Assembly (NCBI RefSeq): GCF_013359685.1
Contig: NZ_JABFMV010000001.1
Location: 190,858 to 254,857 of the forward strand
Direction of reading: 5' to 3'
DNA from: Leifsonia sp. C5G2
Lineage (GTDB): Bacteria; Actinomycetota; Actinomycetes; Actinomycetales; Microbacteriaceae
DNA: 64,000 nucleotides
Made by a program: the position numbers and the translations under genes. Each line of letters opens with the position of its first letter. Position 1 is the first letter of the stretch. Below are positions 9,211 through 17,470 of this stretch, piece after piece. Under the pieces are notes generated by a model that worked only from the letters and a program-made list of their open reading frames with translations, was not told the DNA's origin and did not search any database.

Positions 9211-11342
9211 GACAGGGCCGCCTGGATCGCCGTGATGGCCACCGTGTTGACGATGTCGTCGACGGTCGCACCCCGCGAGAGGTCGTTGATGGGCTTGCGG
9301 AGACCCTGCAGCACCGGCCCGATCGCGACGGCACCGGCGCTGCGCTGCACGGCCTTGTAGGTGTTGTTGCCGGTGTTGAGGTCGGGGAAGATGAACACCG
9401 TCGCCCGCCCGGCCACCTCCGACCCGGGCATCTTCGCGGCGCCGACCGCCGCGTCCGCCGCCGCGTCGTACTGGATGGGACCGGCCACCGCGAGCTCCGG
9501 CGCGCGCTCGCGCACCAGGGCGGTCGCGGTCCGCACCTTCTCCACGTCGGCACCCGCGCCGGAGTCGCCGGTCGAGTACGACAGCATCGCGACGCGCGGC
9601 TCGATGCCGAACTGAGCGGCCGTCGTCGCCGACGAGATCGCGATGTCGGCGAGCTGCTCGGCCGTCGGGTCCGGGATGACGGCGCAGTCGCCGTAGACGA
9701 GGACGCGGTCGGCGAGCGCCATCAGGAACACGCTGGAGACGACGGACACACCCGGGGTCGTCTTGATGATCTCGAACGCCGGGCGGATGGTGTGCGCCGT
9801 CGTGTGGGCGGCGCCAGACACCATCCCGTCGGCGAGCCCGAGGTGCACCATCATCGTCCCGAAGTACGAGGCATCGGTCACCGTGTCCGCGGCCTGGTCG
9901 ACGGTGATGCCCTTGTGTGCCCGGAGGCGGGCGTACTCCTCCGCGAACCGCACCCGCAGCACGTCGTCGAACGGGCTGAGCACCTCGGCGCCGGTCAGAT
10001 CGAGGCCCAGCTCGATCGCGCGGGATCGCACCTCGAACGGCTCGCCGAGGATGGTCAGGCGGGCGACCCCGCGAGCGAGCAGGGTGTGGGCGGCGCGCAG
10101 GATGCGGTCGTCCTCGCCCTCCGGCAGCACGATGTGCTTCTTCGCGGCGCGGGCCCGCTCGATCAGGTCGTACTCGAACATCAGCGGCGTGACGACCTCG
10201 TGCCGGGAGACGTTGAGCCGCGCGAGCAGCGCGCCCGCATCCACGTGCCGTTCGAACAGGGCGAGCGCGGTGTCGTACTTGCGCTGCGAGTCGGCGGCGA
10301 GCCGCCCGCGGGCGTGCGTGATGCGGACCACCGTCTCGTACGTGTCGAGGCCCGTGCGCACGATCGGGAGGGGCGACCGCAGGCCGGCGAGCAGCCGCTC
10401 GATCGGCTCCGGCAGCTCGAAGCCGCCGTTCAGCACGATGCCCGCGATCGAGGGGAAGGTACCGGAGGCGTTCGCCATGAGCACCGCGAGCAGCACCTCG
10501 GTCCGGTCGCCGGGCACGACGACCACGGAGCCCTCGACCAGACGCGGGAGCACGTTGTTCATCGACATCCCGGCGACGACGACGCCGAGCGCCTCGCGCG
10601 AGAGCAGGGTCTCCTCGCCCGAGATCAGCGTGGCCCCGGTCTCCTCCATGATCGACCGGATGCTCGGGGCGACGAGGAACGGGTCCTCCGGGATGGCCCA
10701 CACCGGCGGGCGGTCGGAGGTGCCCGCGGCCGCCGCCGCGGCGCCGACCACGGAGGCGACCGCCGCGACGATCGGCTCCAGCTTCTCGGCGTCGGCCCGG
10801 TTCGCGATCACCGCGAGCAGGCTCGCGTGCTCGGTGCGCAGCTCGGCGACGGCGATCTCGGCCAACTGGCGGAGATCCTCCGGCGAGCGCGGGTCCGCCT
10901 GGCCGAGCCGCTCGCCGAGGCCCTGCCCCACGCGGCCGCCGAGCACCAGCAGCACCGGGGCGCCGAGGTTCGCCGCGATGCGCGCGTTGTAGCCGAGCTC
11001 GGTCGGGCTGCCGACGTCGGTGTAGTCGGAGCCGAGGATCACGACCGTGTCGCACTGCGCCTCGACCGCGCGGAACCGCCGCACGATCTCGCCGAGAGCG
11101 GCATCCGCGTCCGCGTGCACATCCTCGTAGCCGACGCCGACCGCATCCTCGTACGCGATGCCCGCGGTGGTGCGCTGCAGCAGGAGCTCGAGCACGTAGT
11201 CCCGCTCGGCGGTCGAACGGGCGATCGGGCGGAAGACGCCGACCCGGCCGACCGAATGGCGCAGGGCCTCCAGCACGCCGAGAGCGACGGTCGACTTGCC
11301 GGTGTGCCCCTCCGCCGAGGTGATGTAGAGCGATCGCGCCAC
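9207..11342 (-). CDS. pta: Phosphate acetyltransferase (long form)
   Basis: Converts acetyl-CoA and phosphate to acetyl phosphate, upstream of AckA. The 711-residue protein is the long class: an N-terminal P-loop/dethiobiotin-synthetase-like domain (SAEGHTGKS at residues 9-17), a central DRTGG-type domain (about 220-330) and the C-terminal catalytic PTA_PTB domain (about 385-705, including LPEGEDDRILRAAHTLL and the GPVLQGLRKPINDLSRG end). The GTG start lies 1 nt after the stop of the DUF1254 gene. Translational coupling suggests one operon. Confidence 0.96.
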   Translation of the reverse strand: MARSLYITSAEGHTGKSTVALGVLEALRHSVGRVGVFRPIARSTAERDYVLELLLQRTTAGIAYEDAVGVGYEDVHADADAALGEIVRRFRAVEAQCDTVVILGSDYTDVGSPTELGYNARIAANLGAPVLLVLGGRVGQGLGERLGQADPRSPEDLRQLAEIAVAELRTEHASLLAVIANRADAEKLEPIVAAVASVVGAAAAAAGTSDRPPVWAIPEDPFLVAPSIRSIMEETGATLISGEETLLSREALGVVVAGMSMNNVLPRLVEGSVVVVPGDRTEVLLAVLMANASGTFPSIAGIVLNGGFELPEPIERLLAGLRSPLPIVRTGLDTYETVVRITHARGRLAADSQRKYDTALALFERHVDAGALLARLNVSRHEVVTPLMFEYDLIERARAAKKHIVLPEGEDDRILRAAHTLLARGVARLTILGEPFEVRSRAIELGLDLTGAEVLSPFDDVLRVRFAEEYARLRAHKGITVDQAADTVTDASYFGTMMVHLGLADGMVSGAAHTTAHTIRPAFEIIKTTPGVSVVSSVFLMALADRVLVYGDCAVIPDPTAEQLADIAISSATTAAQFGIEPRVAMLSYSTGDSGAGADVEKVRTATALVRERAPELAVAGPIQYDAAADAAVGAAKMPGSEVAGRATVFIFPDLNTGNNTYKAVQRSAGAVAIGPVLQGLRKPINDLSRGATVDDIVNTVAITAIQAALS

Positions 11343-11343
11343 G

Positions 11344-12681
11344 TCAGCCGACCCGCTCGATCGCCGGGATCGTGTACGTTCCGTCGAGCACCTCCGCGCC
11401 CGGCTGGTACAGGCGCAGGATGGGGCGGAAGCGCCCGGTGGGCGCCGGCAGCCAGTTGGCCGCCGCTTTCTCGTCGGCCGGTCGGGTGGCGCTCATCGTG
11501 ATGGTCAGTCCTCCGTCGTCGTCGTACACGAGCCCGCGCGTCCTGTCGCCGATCGAGTAGCGCCCGATGGGGTTGGCGACGAGGTAGTAGTGCGGGAGGT
11601 CGTACATGGTCAGCGACCAGAACGCACCGACGGGCGGGGTCGGGCTCAGTCGCAGGCGGTAGGTGCGGTCGCCGCTGAGCGGATCGCCCGCGGCATCCTC
11701 GTAGGTCATGATGTAGGCCGCCTCGTAGGCGTGGTTGCCCCACAGGCCGCCGAGCGCGGCGCCGGCGCGGTGGGCGTACCGGGTGCGCGGGTCGCTCAGC
11801 TTCCACTCCGGGGCGTCGATGGCGCCGACCTCGAAGAAGTCGAGGTTGTAGTCGAAGACGTGCAGGTTCACCTGCCAGTGATCGACGAGGGTGCCGGCCG
11901 TGCGCAGGGCCGACTCGAGCGCCTCCTTGCCGAGGGCGTATCCGGTGGCGAGCGCCGTCCGCACGGACTCCGGCTGATCGGCGATCGGGTAGGGGCTGAG
12001 CAGCCCGAGCGGCGCGTACGACTCCAGTGCCGGCCGGTCGCGCAGGGCCGGCGGGAACGCCTGCGACCAGACGCGCAGCTTCTCGAAGAAGTCGAGGGCC
12101 TCGCCCTGCCCGGTGGGGGCGGCGGGCACGCCCTCCGGCGGCACGAGGGTCTGATGCAGCGGGGTCAGCGTGAGGGCGTCCTGGAGGGCGTGCACGGCCG
12201 GGAGGTCGTCCTCGCCGTCGACGGCCCAGCGGCCGACGATCGTGCCGACGCGGGTCGAGAAGCGGATGGTGCGGACGCCGGTCCCCGTGTCGTCGCTGGT
12301 CTCGTCGGCGCCCGGCGGCAGCAGCAGGTACTCTCCGCCGGAGCCGCCGGTCGCGCGCGTCCCGACGTACGCGAAGTTGTCCGTCCACGCGTCCACGAAC
12401 TGGAGGACGTGATAGCGGTCACCCGCCGCCGGGACGGAGAGCCGGACGGGGCCGACGCTCAGGTCGACCTGCGCGATCGAGTAGACGGTGTCGTTGTTGA
12501 TCGAGACGAACGTGTCGTCCGGGCCGGCGAGCTCGCGCGCGTGACCGAAGACGTTGAACGGTGTGGGCGGGACGCCGCCGATGCCCTCCTCGACGAACCG
12601 GACCACCTGCTCCAGGTCGAACACCAGAGGGAAGCCCACGACGTAGGCCTCGGTCGCGAGCTCGGTCAGCTCCTCGGTCAC
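11344..12681 (-). CDS. DUF1254/DUF1214 domain protein
   Basis: A 445-residue protein matching the DUF1254 (N-terminal) plus DUF1214 (C-terminal) architecture: GFPLVFDLEQ, then FNVFGHARELAGPDDTFVS and NNDTVYSIAQVDLS, and at the C-terminus GAFWSLTMYDLPHYYLV. Biochemical role unknown. No signal peptide is visible, so it is probably cytoplasmic, unlike many proteobacterial members. Being 1 nt from pta, it heads the pta-ackA-lipoprotein operon. A palindrome lies about 30 bp upstream, where an operator would sit. Confidence 0.88.
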   Translation of the reverse strand: MTEELTELATEAYVVGFPLVFDLEQVVRFVEEGIGGVPPTPFNVFGHARELAGPDDTFVSINNDTVYSIAQVDLSVGPVRLSVPAAGDRYHVLQFVDAWTDNFAYVGTRATGGSGGEYLLLPPGADETSDDTGTGVRTIRFSTRVGTIVGRWAVDGEDDLPAVHALQDALTLTPLHQTLVPPEGVPAAPTGQGEALDFFEKLRVWSQAFPPALRDRPALESYAPLGLLSPYPIADQPESVRTALATGYALGKEALESALRTAGTLVDHWQVNLHVFDYNLDFFEVGAIDAPEWKLSDPRTRYAHRAGAALGGLWGNHAYEAAYIMTYEDAAGDPLSGDRTYRLRLSPTPPVGAFWSLTMYDLPHYYLVANPIGRYSIGDRTRGLVYDDDGGLTITMSATRPADEKAAANWLPAPTGRFRPILRLYQPGAEVLDGTYTIPAIERVG

Positions 12682-12712
12682 TGCGCACCCCGTCCGTCCA
12701 ACTCGGCAGCTA

Positions 12713-12729
12713 TTCTACAAGCTGTAGAA
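12713..12729. promoter_or_regulatory. Operator-like palindrome before the DUF1254-pta-ackA operon
   Basis: A perfect 7-bp inverted repeat, TTCTACA-AGC-TGTAGAA, ends 32 bp upstream of the DUF1254 start. On the minus strand it overlaps TAGAAT, a plausible -10 hexamer (12712-12717), so bound protein would block the promoter. CTACA/TGTAG half-sites recall BlaI/CopY-type operators, but no such regulator is encoded in the window. Confidence 0.5.
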
Positions 12730-12782
12730 GCCCGGCGCTCCTGGCCACAGGATACGCGGAGCAGGTGACACGCGGCTGGACG

Positions 12783-12790
12783 AAAAAAGA
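12783..12790 (-). terminator. ffs: T-tract terminator of SRP RNA
   Basis: On the minus strand TCTTTTTT directly follows the terminal G-rich stem of the SRP RNA, a canonical intrinsic terminator and one of few U-tracts in the window. Confidence 0.7.
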
Positions 12791-12907
12791 CCCCCCACGC
12801 ACCCGCCAGAGCCCGGTTACCCTTGCTGCGTTTCCGCCCTGGGGGAGTTGGCCTGGATGGCGCCACGTGGGGAGCCGGGAACCAGTGTAGCGGGTGCGGC
12901 TGGGAGG
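12789..12907 (-). ncRNA. ffs: Signal recognition particle RNA, small bacterial type
   Basis: 4.5S-like RNA that binds Ffh in the SRP. The minus strand carries the conserved domain IV (AGGGCGGAAACGCAGCAAGG, about 12827-12846), the most conserved part of actinobacterial SRP RNA. The ends pair: CGCACCCGC at the 5' side with GCGGGTGCG at the 3' side, extended by CCTCCC/GGGGGG. Six T residues (12783-12788, minus strand) follow the 3' stem as a terminator. Exact ends are estimates. It is divergent from tRNA-Ser and upstream of the dnaX run, a common actinobacterial order. Confidence 0.92.
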
Positions 12908-12981
12908 CGTGTGCGTCGGGGCCTTCGCGGATCAAGTAAGATACTGTGAGCCGCCGGCCGCGAGAGCGGAAGGCAGCGCCA

Positions 12982-13069
12982 GGAGAATTCGCCTAGTGGC
13001 CTATGGCGCACGCTTGGAAAGCGTGTTGGGTGCAAGCCCTCGGGGGTTCGAATCCCCCATTCTCCGCCA
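12982..13069 (+). tRNA. tRNA-Ser (anticodon GGA)
   Basis: The acceptor stem GGAGAAT (12982-12988) pairs with ATTCTCC (13059-13065), followed by a G discriminator and an encoded CCA. The anticodon stem CACGCT/AGCGTG surrounds loop TTGGAAA with anticodon GGA, reading UCC/UCU. A long variable arm and the T-loop GGTTCGAATCC are present, as expected for a class II serine tRNA of 88 nt. It is divergent from the SRP RNA gene. Confidence 0.97.
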
Positions 13070-13113
13070 TTTCCCCGTTCGACGAGCGCCGCCGAGCTGA
13101 GCAGTCGAACGTT

Positions 13114-13150
13114 CGAATCTCCGGCTGGGCTGCCTCCCGCCGGAGATTCG
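13114..13150. terminator. Bidirectional hairpin after tRNA-Ser
   Basis: Perfect 11-bp inverted repeat CGAATCTCCGG (13114-13124) and CCGGAGATTCG (13140-13150) with a 15-nt loop. It lies between tRNA-Ser and the convergent membrane-protein gene. It has no T-tract, but its position and strength fit a shared terminator. Confidence 0.6.
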
Positions 13151-13176
13151 CACCGAGTGCGGCCGGATCCCCGACG

Positions 13177-13563
13177 CTAGAGCAGGATGACCGCGGTGCC
13201 GAGCAGCGCGAGCAGCCCGGAGAGCGGCGCCATCGCGTAGCGTTCCGGCCGGCTGCGCGACAGCGCGTTCATGACGGTCCCGAGGGCGAGGTAGGCGACG
13301 ATCACCCACGCCAGCACCCTGACGACGACATCGGGGAGGCCCGAGGCGATCATCCCGGCCACGGCCAGAAAGACCGCTGCGAAGAGGGCGTAGAGCACGA
13401 TCGCGACTGCGCTCGCGACGCGGCGGCGTGCGGGGAGCACGCGATCGGCTCCGCCCCACGCGAGCCGCCCCCACGGCGCGCCGGCGACGAGCGCCAGTTG
13501 GAACAGGGCGAGGGCGGCGAGCAGCACGCACAGGAGCAGCAGCGCGGCGGAGGCGACGGTCAC
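13177..13563 (-). CDS. Conserved small membrane protein (four TM)
   Basis: A 128-residue protein of unknown function with about four hydrophobic segments (near residues 5-28, 48-72, 78-97 and 110-128). A conserved-looking loop reads APWGRLAWGGADRVLP (residues 29-44), a pattern seen in a recurring actinobacterial hypothetical membrane family. The protein ends in the last membrane segment without a cytoplasmic tail. It is convergent with tRNA-Ser and co-oriented with the DUF1737 gene 50 bp upstream. Confidence 0.75.
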   Translation of the reverse strand: MTVASAALLLLCVLLAALALFQLALVAGAPWGRLAWGGADRVLPARRRVASAVAIVLYALFAAVFLAVAGMIASGLPDVVVRVLAWVIVAYLALGTVMNALSRSRPERYAMAPLSGLLALLGTAVILL

Positions 13564-13613
13564 CCGAGGAAGGTATCAGGCGACATGCCGACCGACGCAC
13601 TGCGTACCGAGGG

Positions 13614-13823
13614 TCACGACTCCGGCGTCGGACCGTCCTGCCGCCAGATCACGGCCTGAGCCACGTAGCCGGTCGTCCCGTTCCAGGTCAGCGCCGGGCC
13701 GCCGTGCAGTTCGTAGCCGAGGTCCAGCGCCTCCGACACTCGCTCGCAGAACACCGAGTCGTCGATGCCGGTCAGCAGACGGTAGCGGGGCAGGCGTCCC
13801 TTCGTGGTCTCCATGGCACCCAT
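13614..13823 (-). CDS. DUF1737 domain protein
   Basis: Small 69-residue protein. PRYRLLTGIDDSVFCERVSE followed by ALDLGYELHGGPALTWNG matches the DUF1737 pattern (YxLLTGxDD...F...V..AL..GxxLxGxPA). Function unknown. The start may be the ATG at 13823 or the in-frame ATG at 13814 (METTKGRL); neither has a strong ribosome site. It begins 10 nt after the stop of the LCP gene, so the two are probably co-transcribed. Confidence 0.8.
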   Translation of the reverse strand: MGAMETTKGRLPRYRLLTGIDDSVFCERVSEALDLGYELHGGPALTWNGTTGYVAQAVIWRQDGPTPES

Positions 13824-13833
13824 CGTGACACGC

Positions 13834-14865
13834 TCAGCCGCCGAAGGAGGCGAGCGTGTCGTCGGCGAGCGCCGCCCGCAGCCGGGCCACCGCGCCCTGG
13901 TCCACGTTGACGATCGACTGGCCGTCCGCCGAGGTGCCGGTCCCGGCCGTCGGGAGGGTGAACGAGTGGATGCTCGACGCCCCCGACAGGCGCATGCTCG
14001 CGGCCAGCTGGAGCATGTCCTGCGTCCCGAAGTTCTGGTCGACCTTCACCGAGGAGCCGGCGGCTGCGGCGAACGAGGTGACCTTGCCGGGGTCGGCCAG
14101 CACGTCGAGGCTCATCAGCTTGGCCGCGAAGCCGCGCATCAGGGCCTGCTGGTCGGCGACGCGCTGGTAGTCGGCCGTCGGGAAGGCGTAGCGCTCGCGG
14201 GCGAAGGCGAGCGCCTGCGCTCCGTCGAGGTGGTTCATGCCCTTCACGAAGCTGTAGTGCGGCGACTTCACCGTGGTGAACGCGACCGGACTGTCCACAT
14301 CCACTCCCCCGAGCGCGTTCGTCATGTCGGTCAGGCCGGCGAAGTCGACGATCGCGACGTGGTCGATGCGGGCACCGAGCAGGTGTTCGACCGTCTGCAC
14401 CACGAGCGGCGTTCCGCCCCAGGCGAGGGCCGCGTTGATCTTCGCCGTCCCATTTCCGGGGATGGGCACCCAGAGGTCGCGCATGATCGAGATCAGGTAG
14501 ACGTTGCGGCGGTCGGCGTCGATGTGCACGAGCATCATGGTGTCCGCGCGCTGGTTCGAGACGCCGGTCTGCCCGACTTCCGTCGGGGCGCCGCGCGAAT
14601 CCGAACCGAGCAGCAGGATGTTCATCGCCCCGGTCGAGGTCGCAGCGGGCCGCACGGCGTCGGCGGGGAAGGCGCGCTGGATATGGGAGACGTGGGAGTC
14701 GAACGTCGAGGCGACGGAGCCGACGTAGACGGCACCGCCTCCCGCGGCGACGACGACCGCGACCGCCACAGCAACGACGACCGCCGCCAGCGCGACGAAC
14801 CACGCATGGTGCGGCCGTCGGGCCGCCGGGTGGTGATGGTGGTGGTGAACCGAATAGGAGACCAA
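13834..14865 (-). CDS. LytR-CpsA-Psr (LCP) family cell-wall ligase
   Basis: LCP enzymes attach secondary wall polymers to peptidoglycan on the outer face of the membrane. The 343-residue protein has a cytoplasmic N-terminus, one TM segment (about residues 22-45) and an LCP domain with NILLLGSDSRG, RADTMMLVHID, ISIMRDLWVPIPG, KINAALAWGG and ALAFARERYAF. The TTG start (14865) is supported by AGGAGGG upstream. The N-terminus contains six consecutive histidines (residues 7-12) plus another HH pair, a natural hexahistidine run on the cytoplasmic side. Its role is unknown; metal binding is possible. Confidence 0.92.
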   Translation of the reverse strand: MVSYSVHHHHHHPAARRPHHAWFVALAAVVVAVAVAVVVAAGGGAVYVGSVASTFDSHVSHIQRAFPADAVRPAATSTGAMNILLLGSDSRGAPTEVGQTGVSNQRADTMMLVHIDADRRNVYLISIMRDLWVPIPGNGTAKINAALAWGGTPLVVQTVEHLLGARIDHVAIVDFAGLTDMTNALGGVDVDSPVAFTTVKSPHYSFVKGMNHLDGAQALAFARERYAFPTADYQRVADQQALMRGFAAKLMSLDVLADPGKVTSFAAAAGSSVKVDQNFGTQDMLQLAASMRLSGASSIHSFTLPTAGTGTSADGQSIVNVDQGAVARLRAALADDTLASFGG

Positions 14866-14970
14866 GGCCCCATCCCTCCTTCGCGTCTGATCGGGGACGC
14901 ATCGTCGGGTTCTTGGAGGTGAGCTTTGCTCATCTATTCGTCAGGCTACCTCGGGATTCCTGAATTGTCC

Positions 14971-15561
14971 TCACTTTGGAGGACTCTTTTGTACCCCAGT
15001 TCGGGGGCGAAGGGCGTCGATGATCAGTTCGAGCAGCCGATCCGCCTGCGCGAGGCCTGTCTCGCCGTCGGGCACGCGCCACAGGGCGCTGAGCAGCAGG
15101 ATGACGTCGTCCGGATCCACACCCTCGCGCACCTCCCCGCGCTCGGCGGCCGCGGCGAGCAGCCGGGCGATGGCGCGGCTCACCGGTGACCAGGTGGCCC
15201 CGATGACCTCCTGCGCCTCTGGACTCGTGAGCGCCTCGCCGATCCCGTGCTTGATCCGGGCGTAGGCGGCGAGCTTCCTCGCCCAGGAGCGGAACGCGTC
15301 GAGCGGCTCCTCCTCCTCGAGCATCCGGTCGACCGAGCCAACCAGCTGCTCCACCTCCTCCTGATAGACCGCCAGGAGAAGCGCCTCGCGCGTCGGGAAG
15401 TGCCGGTACAGGGTGCCGGCGCCGACGCCGACCAGCTTGGCGATGGAATTGAGTGAGACGTCCGGGTCGTCGGAGAACGCCCGGTACGCGACCTCCAGGA
15501 TGCGGGACCGATTGCGCTGCGCGTCCGATCGGCGGCCTCCCGACGACGATTCCGTGGCCAT
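14971..15561 (-). CDS. TetR family transcriptional regulator
   Basis: A 196-residue repressor-type regulator. The N-terminal HTH (about residues 15-60) includes RNRSRILEVAYRAF and the recognition helix region LVGVGAGTLYRHFPTREAL; the rest is a ligand-binding helical domain. I chose the ATG at 15561 (MATESSSGG) because AGAGGA lies 6 nt upstream, rather than a longer in-frame ATG that would run through the operators. It is divergent from an aldo/keto reductase, with two identical-core palindromes between them, so it probably controls itself and that enzyme. Confidence 0.92.
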   Translation of the reverse strand: MATESSSGGRRSDAQRNRSRILEVAYRAFSDDPDVSLNSIAKLVGVGAGTLYRHFPTREALLLAVYQEEVEQLVGSVDRMLEEEEPLDAFRSWARKLAAYARIKHGIGEALTSPEAQEVIGATWSPVSRAIARLLAAAAERGEVREGVDPDDVILLLSALWRVPDGETGLAQADRLLELIIDALRPRTGVQKSPPK

Positions 15562-15582
15562 GCGCCATCCTCTCTTGCAAAA

Positions 15583-15629
15583 CGGAGAAGTCTCCGGTAA
15601 CGTCCCTCCCACAAACGGAGAACTCTCCG
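15583..15629. promoter_or_regulatory. Two tandem TetR operators
   Basis: Two 14-bp palindromes, CGGAGAAGTCTCCG (15583-15596) and CGGAGAACTCTCCG (15616-15629), each with arms CGGAGA/TCTCCG and a 2-bp centre, lie in the 90-bp gap between the TetR gene and the aldo/keto reductase gene. Their spacing is 33 bp, about three helical turns, so dimers would bind the same face. The adjacent TetR protein is the obvious binder. Confidence 0.8.
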
Positions 15630-15651
15630 ACTATACCCGCGAGGAGATCCC

Positions 15652-16701
<1,050 letters not shown>

Positions 16702-16849
16702 TCGCATGGGGCCGCGCGGCCTCGTGGCCGAGCAGAAAGACACCGACGGGGCGTCGCTCGGCTGGGGGATACCGTCCGCCCCGCCGGCGTCATGCTCCAA
16801 TTGTCCGCCGAACGCACCGAAAAGCCAACGAACGCATTCGCTTCGACCG

Positions 16850-17470
16850 TCAGCGCAGGATGCCGAGCCCCCGCGCCTCCGCCACCGCCGCCGTCCGCGA
16901 CCCGACGCCCAGCTTCGAGAACACGTGCACGAGGTGCGACTTCACCGTCGCGTCCGTGACGTGCAGCCGCGCGCCGATCTCGCCGTTGGACGCGCCCTCC
17001 GCGACCAACTGCAGCACCTCGATCTCGCGCGCCGACAGGCTCACCTGCGGAGCGCGCATCCGGGCGAGGAGCCGGCCGGCGATCGCGGGGGCGAGGGCGC
17101 TCTCCCCGCGCGCCGCCGCCCGAACCGCCGCCACCAGCTCGTGCGGCGGCGCGTCCTTGAGCAGGTAGCCGCTCGCCCCGGCCTCGACCGCGCCGAGGAT
17201 GTCGCCGTCGGTGTCGTAGTTGGTGAGGACGAGCACGTATGGCGCCGCATCCAGCGCCCGGATGCGGCGGGTCGCGTCCGCTCCGGTGTCGGCCTCGCCG
17301 AACTGCAGGTCCATCAGGACCAGCTCCGGCGTGAGCTGCTCCGCCAGGGCGACCGCCTCTTCCGGCGTCGCCGCCTCGCCGACCACCGTCACGTCGTCGG
17401 CCGCCGTCAGCAGGGCGCGCAGGCCGGCGCGCACGACCGGATGGTCGTCGGCGATGAGGACGTGGATCAT
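16850..17470 (-). CDS. NarL/FixJ-type response regulator
   Basis: A 206-residue response regulator. The receiver domain has DDH at residues 8-10, the phosphoacceptor Asp54 in VLMDLQF and the switch threonine in VLTNYD. The C-terminal LuxR-type HTH is LSAREIEVLQLVAEGASNGE to TVKSHLVHVFSKLGV. The ATG start overlaps the histidine-kinase stop (ATGA), so kinase and regulator are made together. A divergent ABC transporter next door is the likely target, by analogy with kinase-transporter modules; no operator was identified. Confidence 0.93.
   Translation of the reverse strand: MIHVLIADDHPVVRAGLRALLTAADDVTVVGEAATPEEAVALAEQLTPELVLMDLQFGEADTGADATRRIRALDAAPYVLVLTNYDTDGDILGAVEAGASGYLLKDAPPHELVAAVRAAARGESALAPAIAGRLLARMRAPQVSLSAREIEVLQLVAEGASNGEIGARLHVTDATVKSHLVHVFSKLGVGSRTAAVAEARGLGILR

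Noticed and set aside
14967-14984. GTCCTC/GAGGAC hairpin at the end of the TetR gene
   Set aside because: Only 6 bp and overlapping the stop codon; weaker than the other hairpins, so not listed as a terminator.
16702-16849. Possible small gene or RNA between the aldo/keto reductase and response regulator
   Set aside because: No plausible start with ribosome site, no strong dyad and no known RNA motif in this 148-bp convergent gap.
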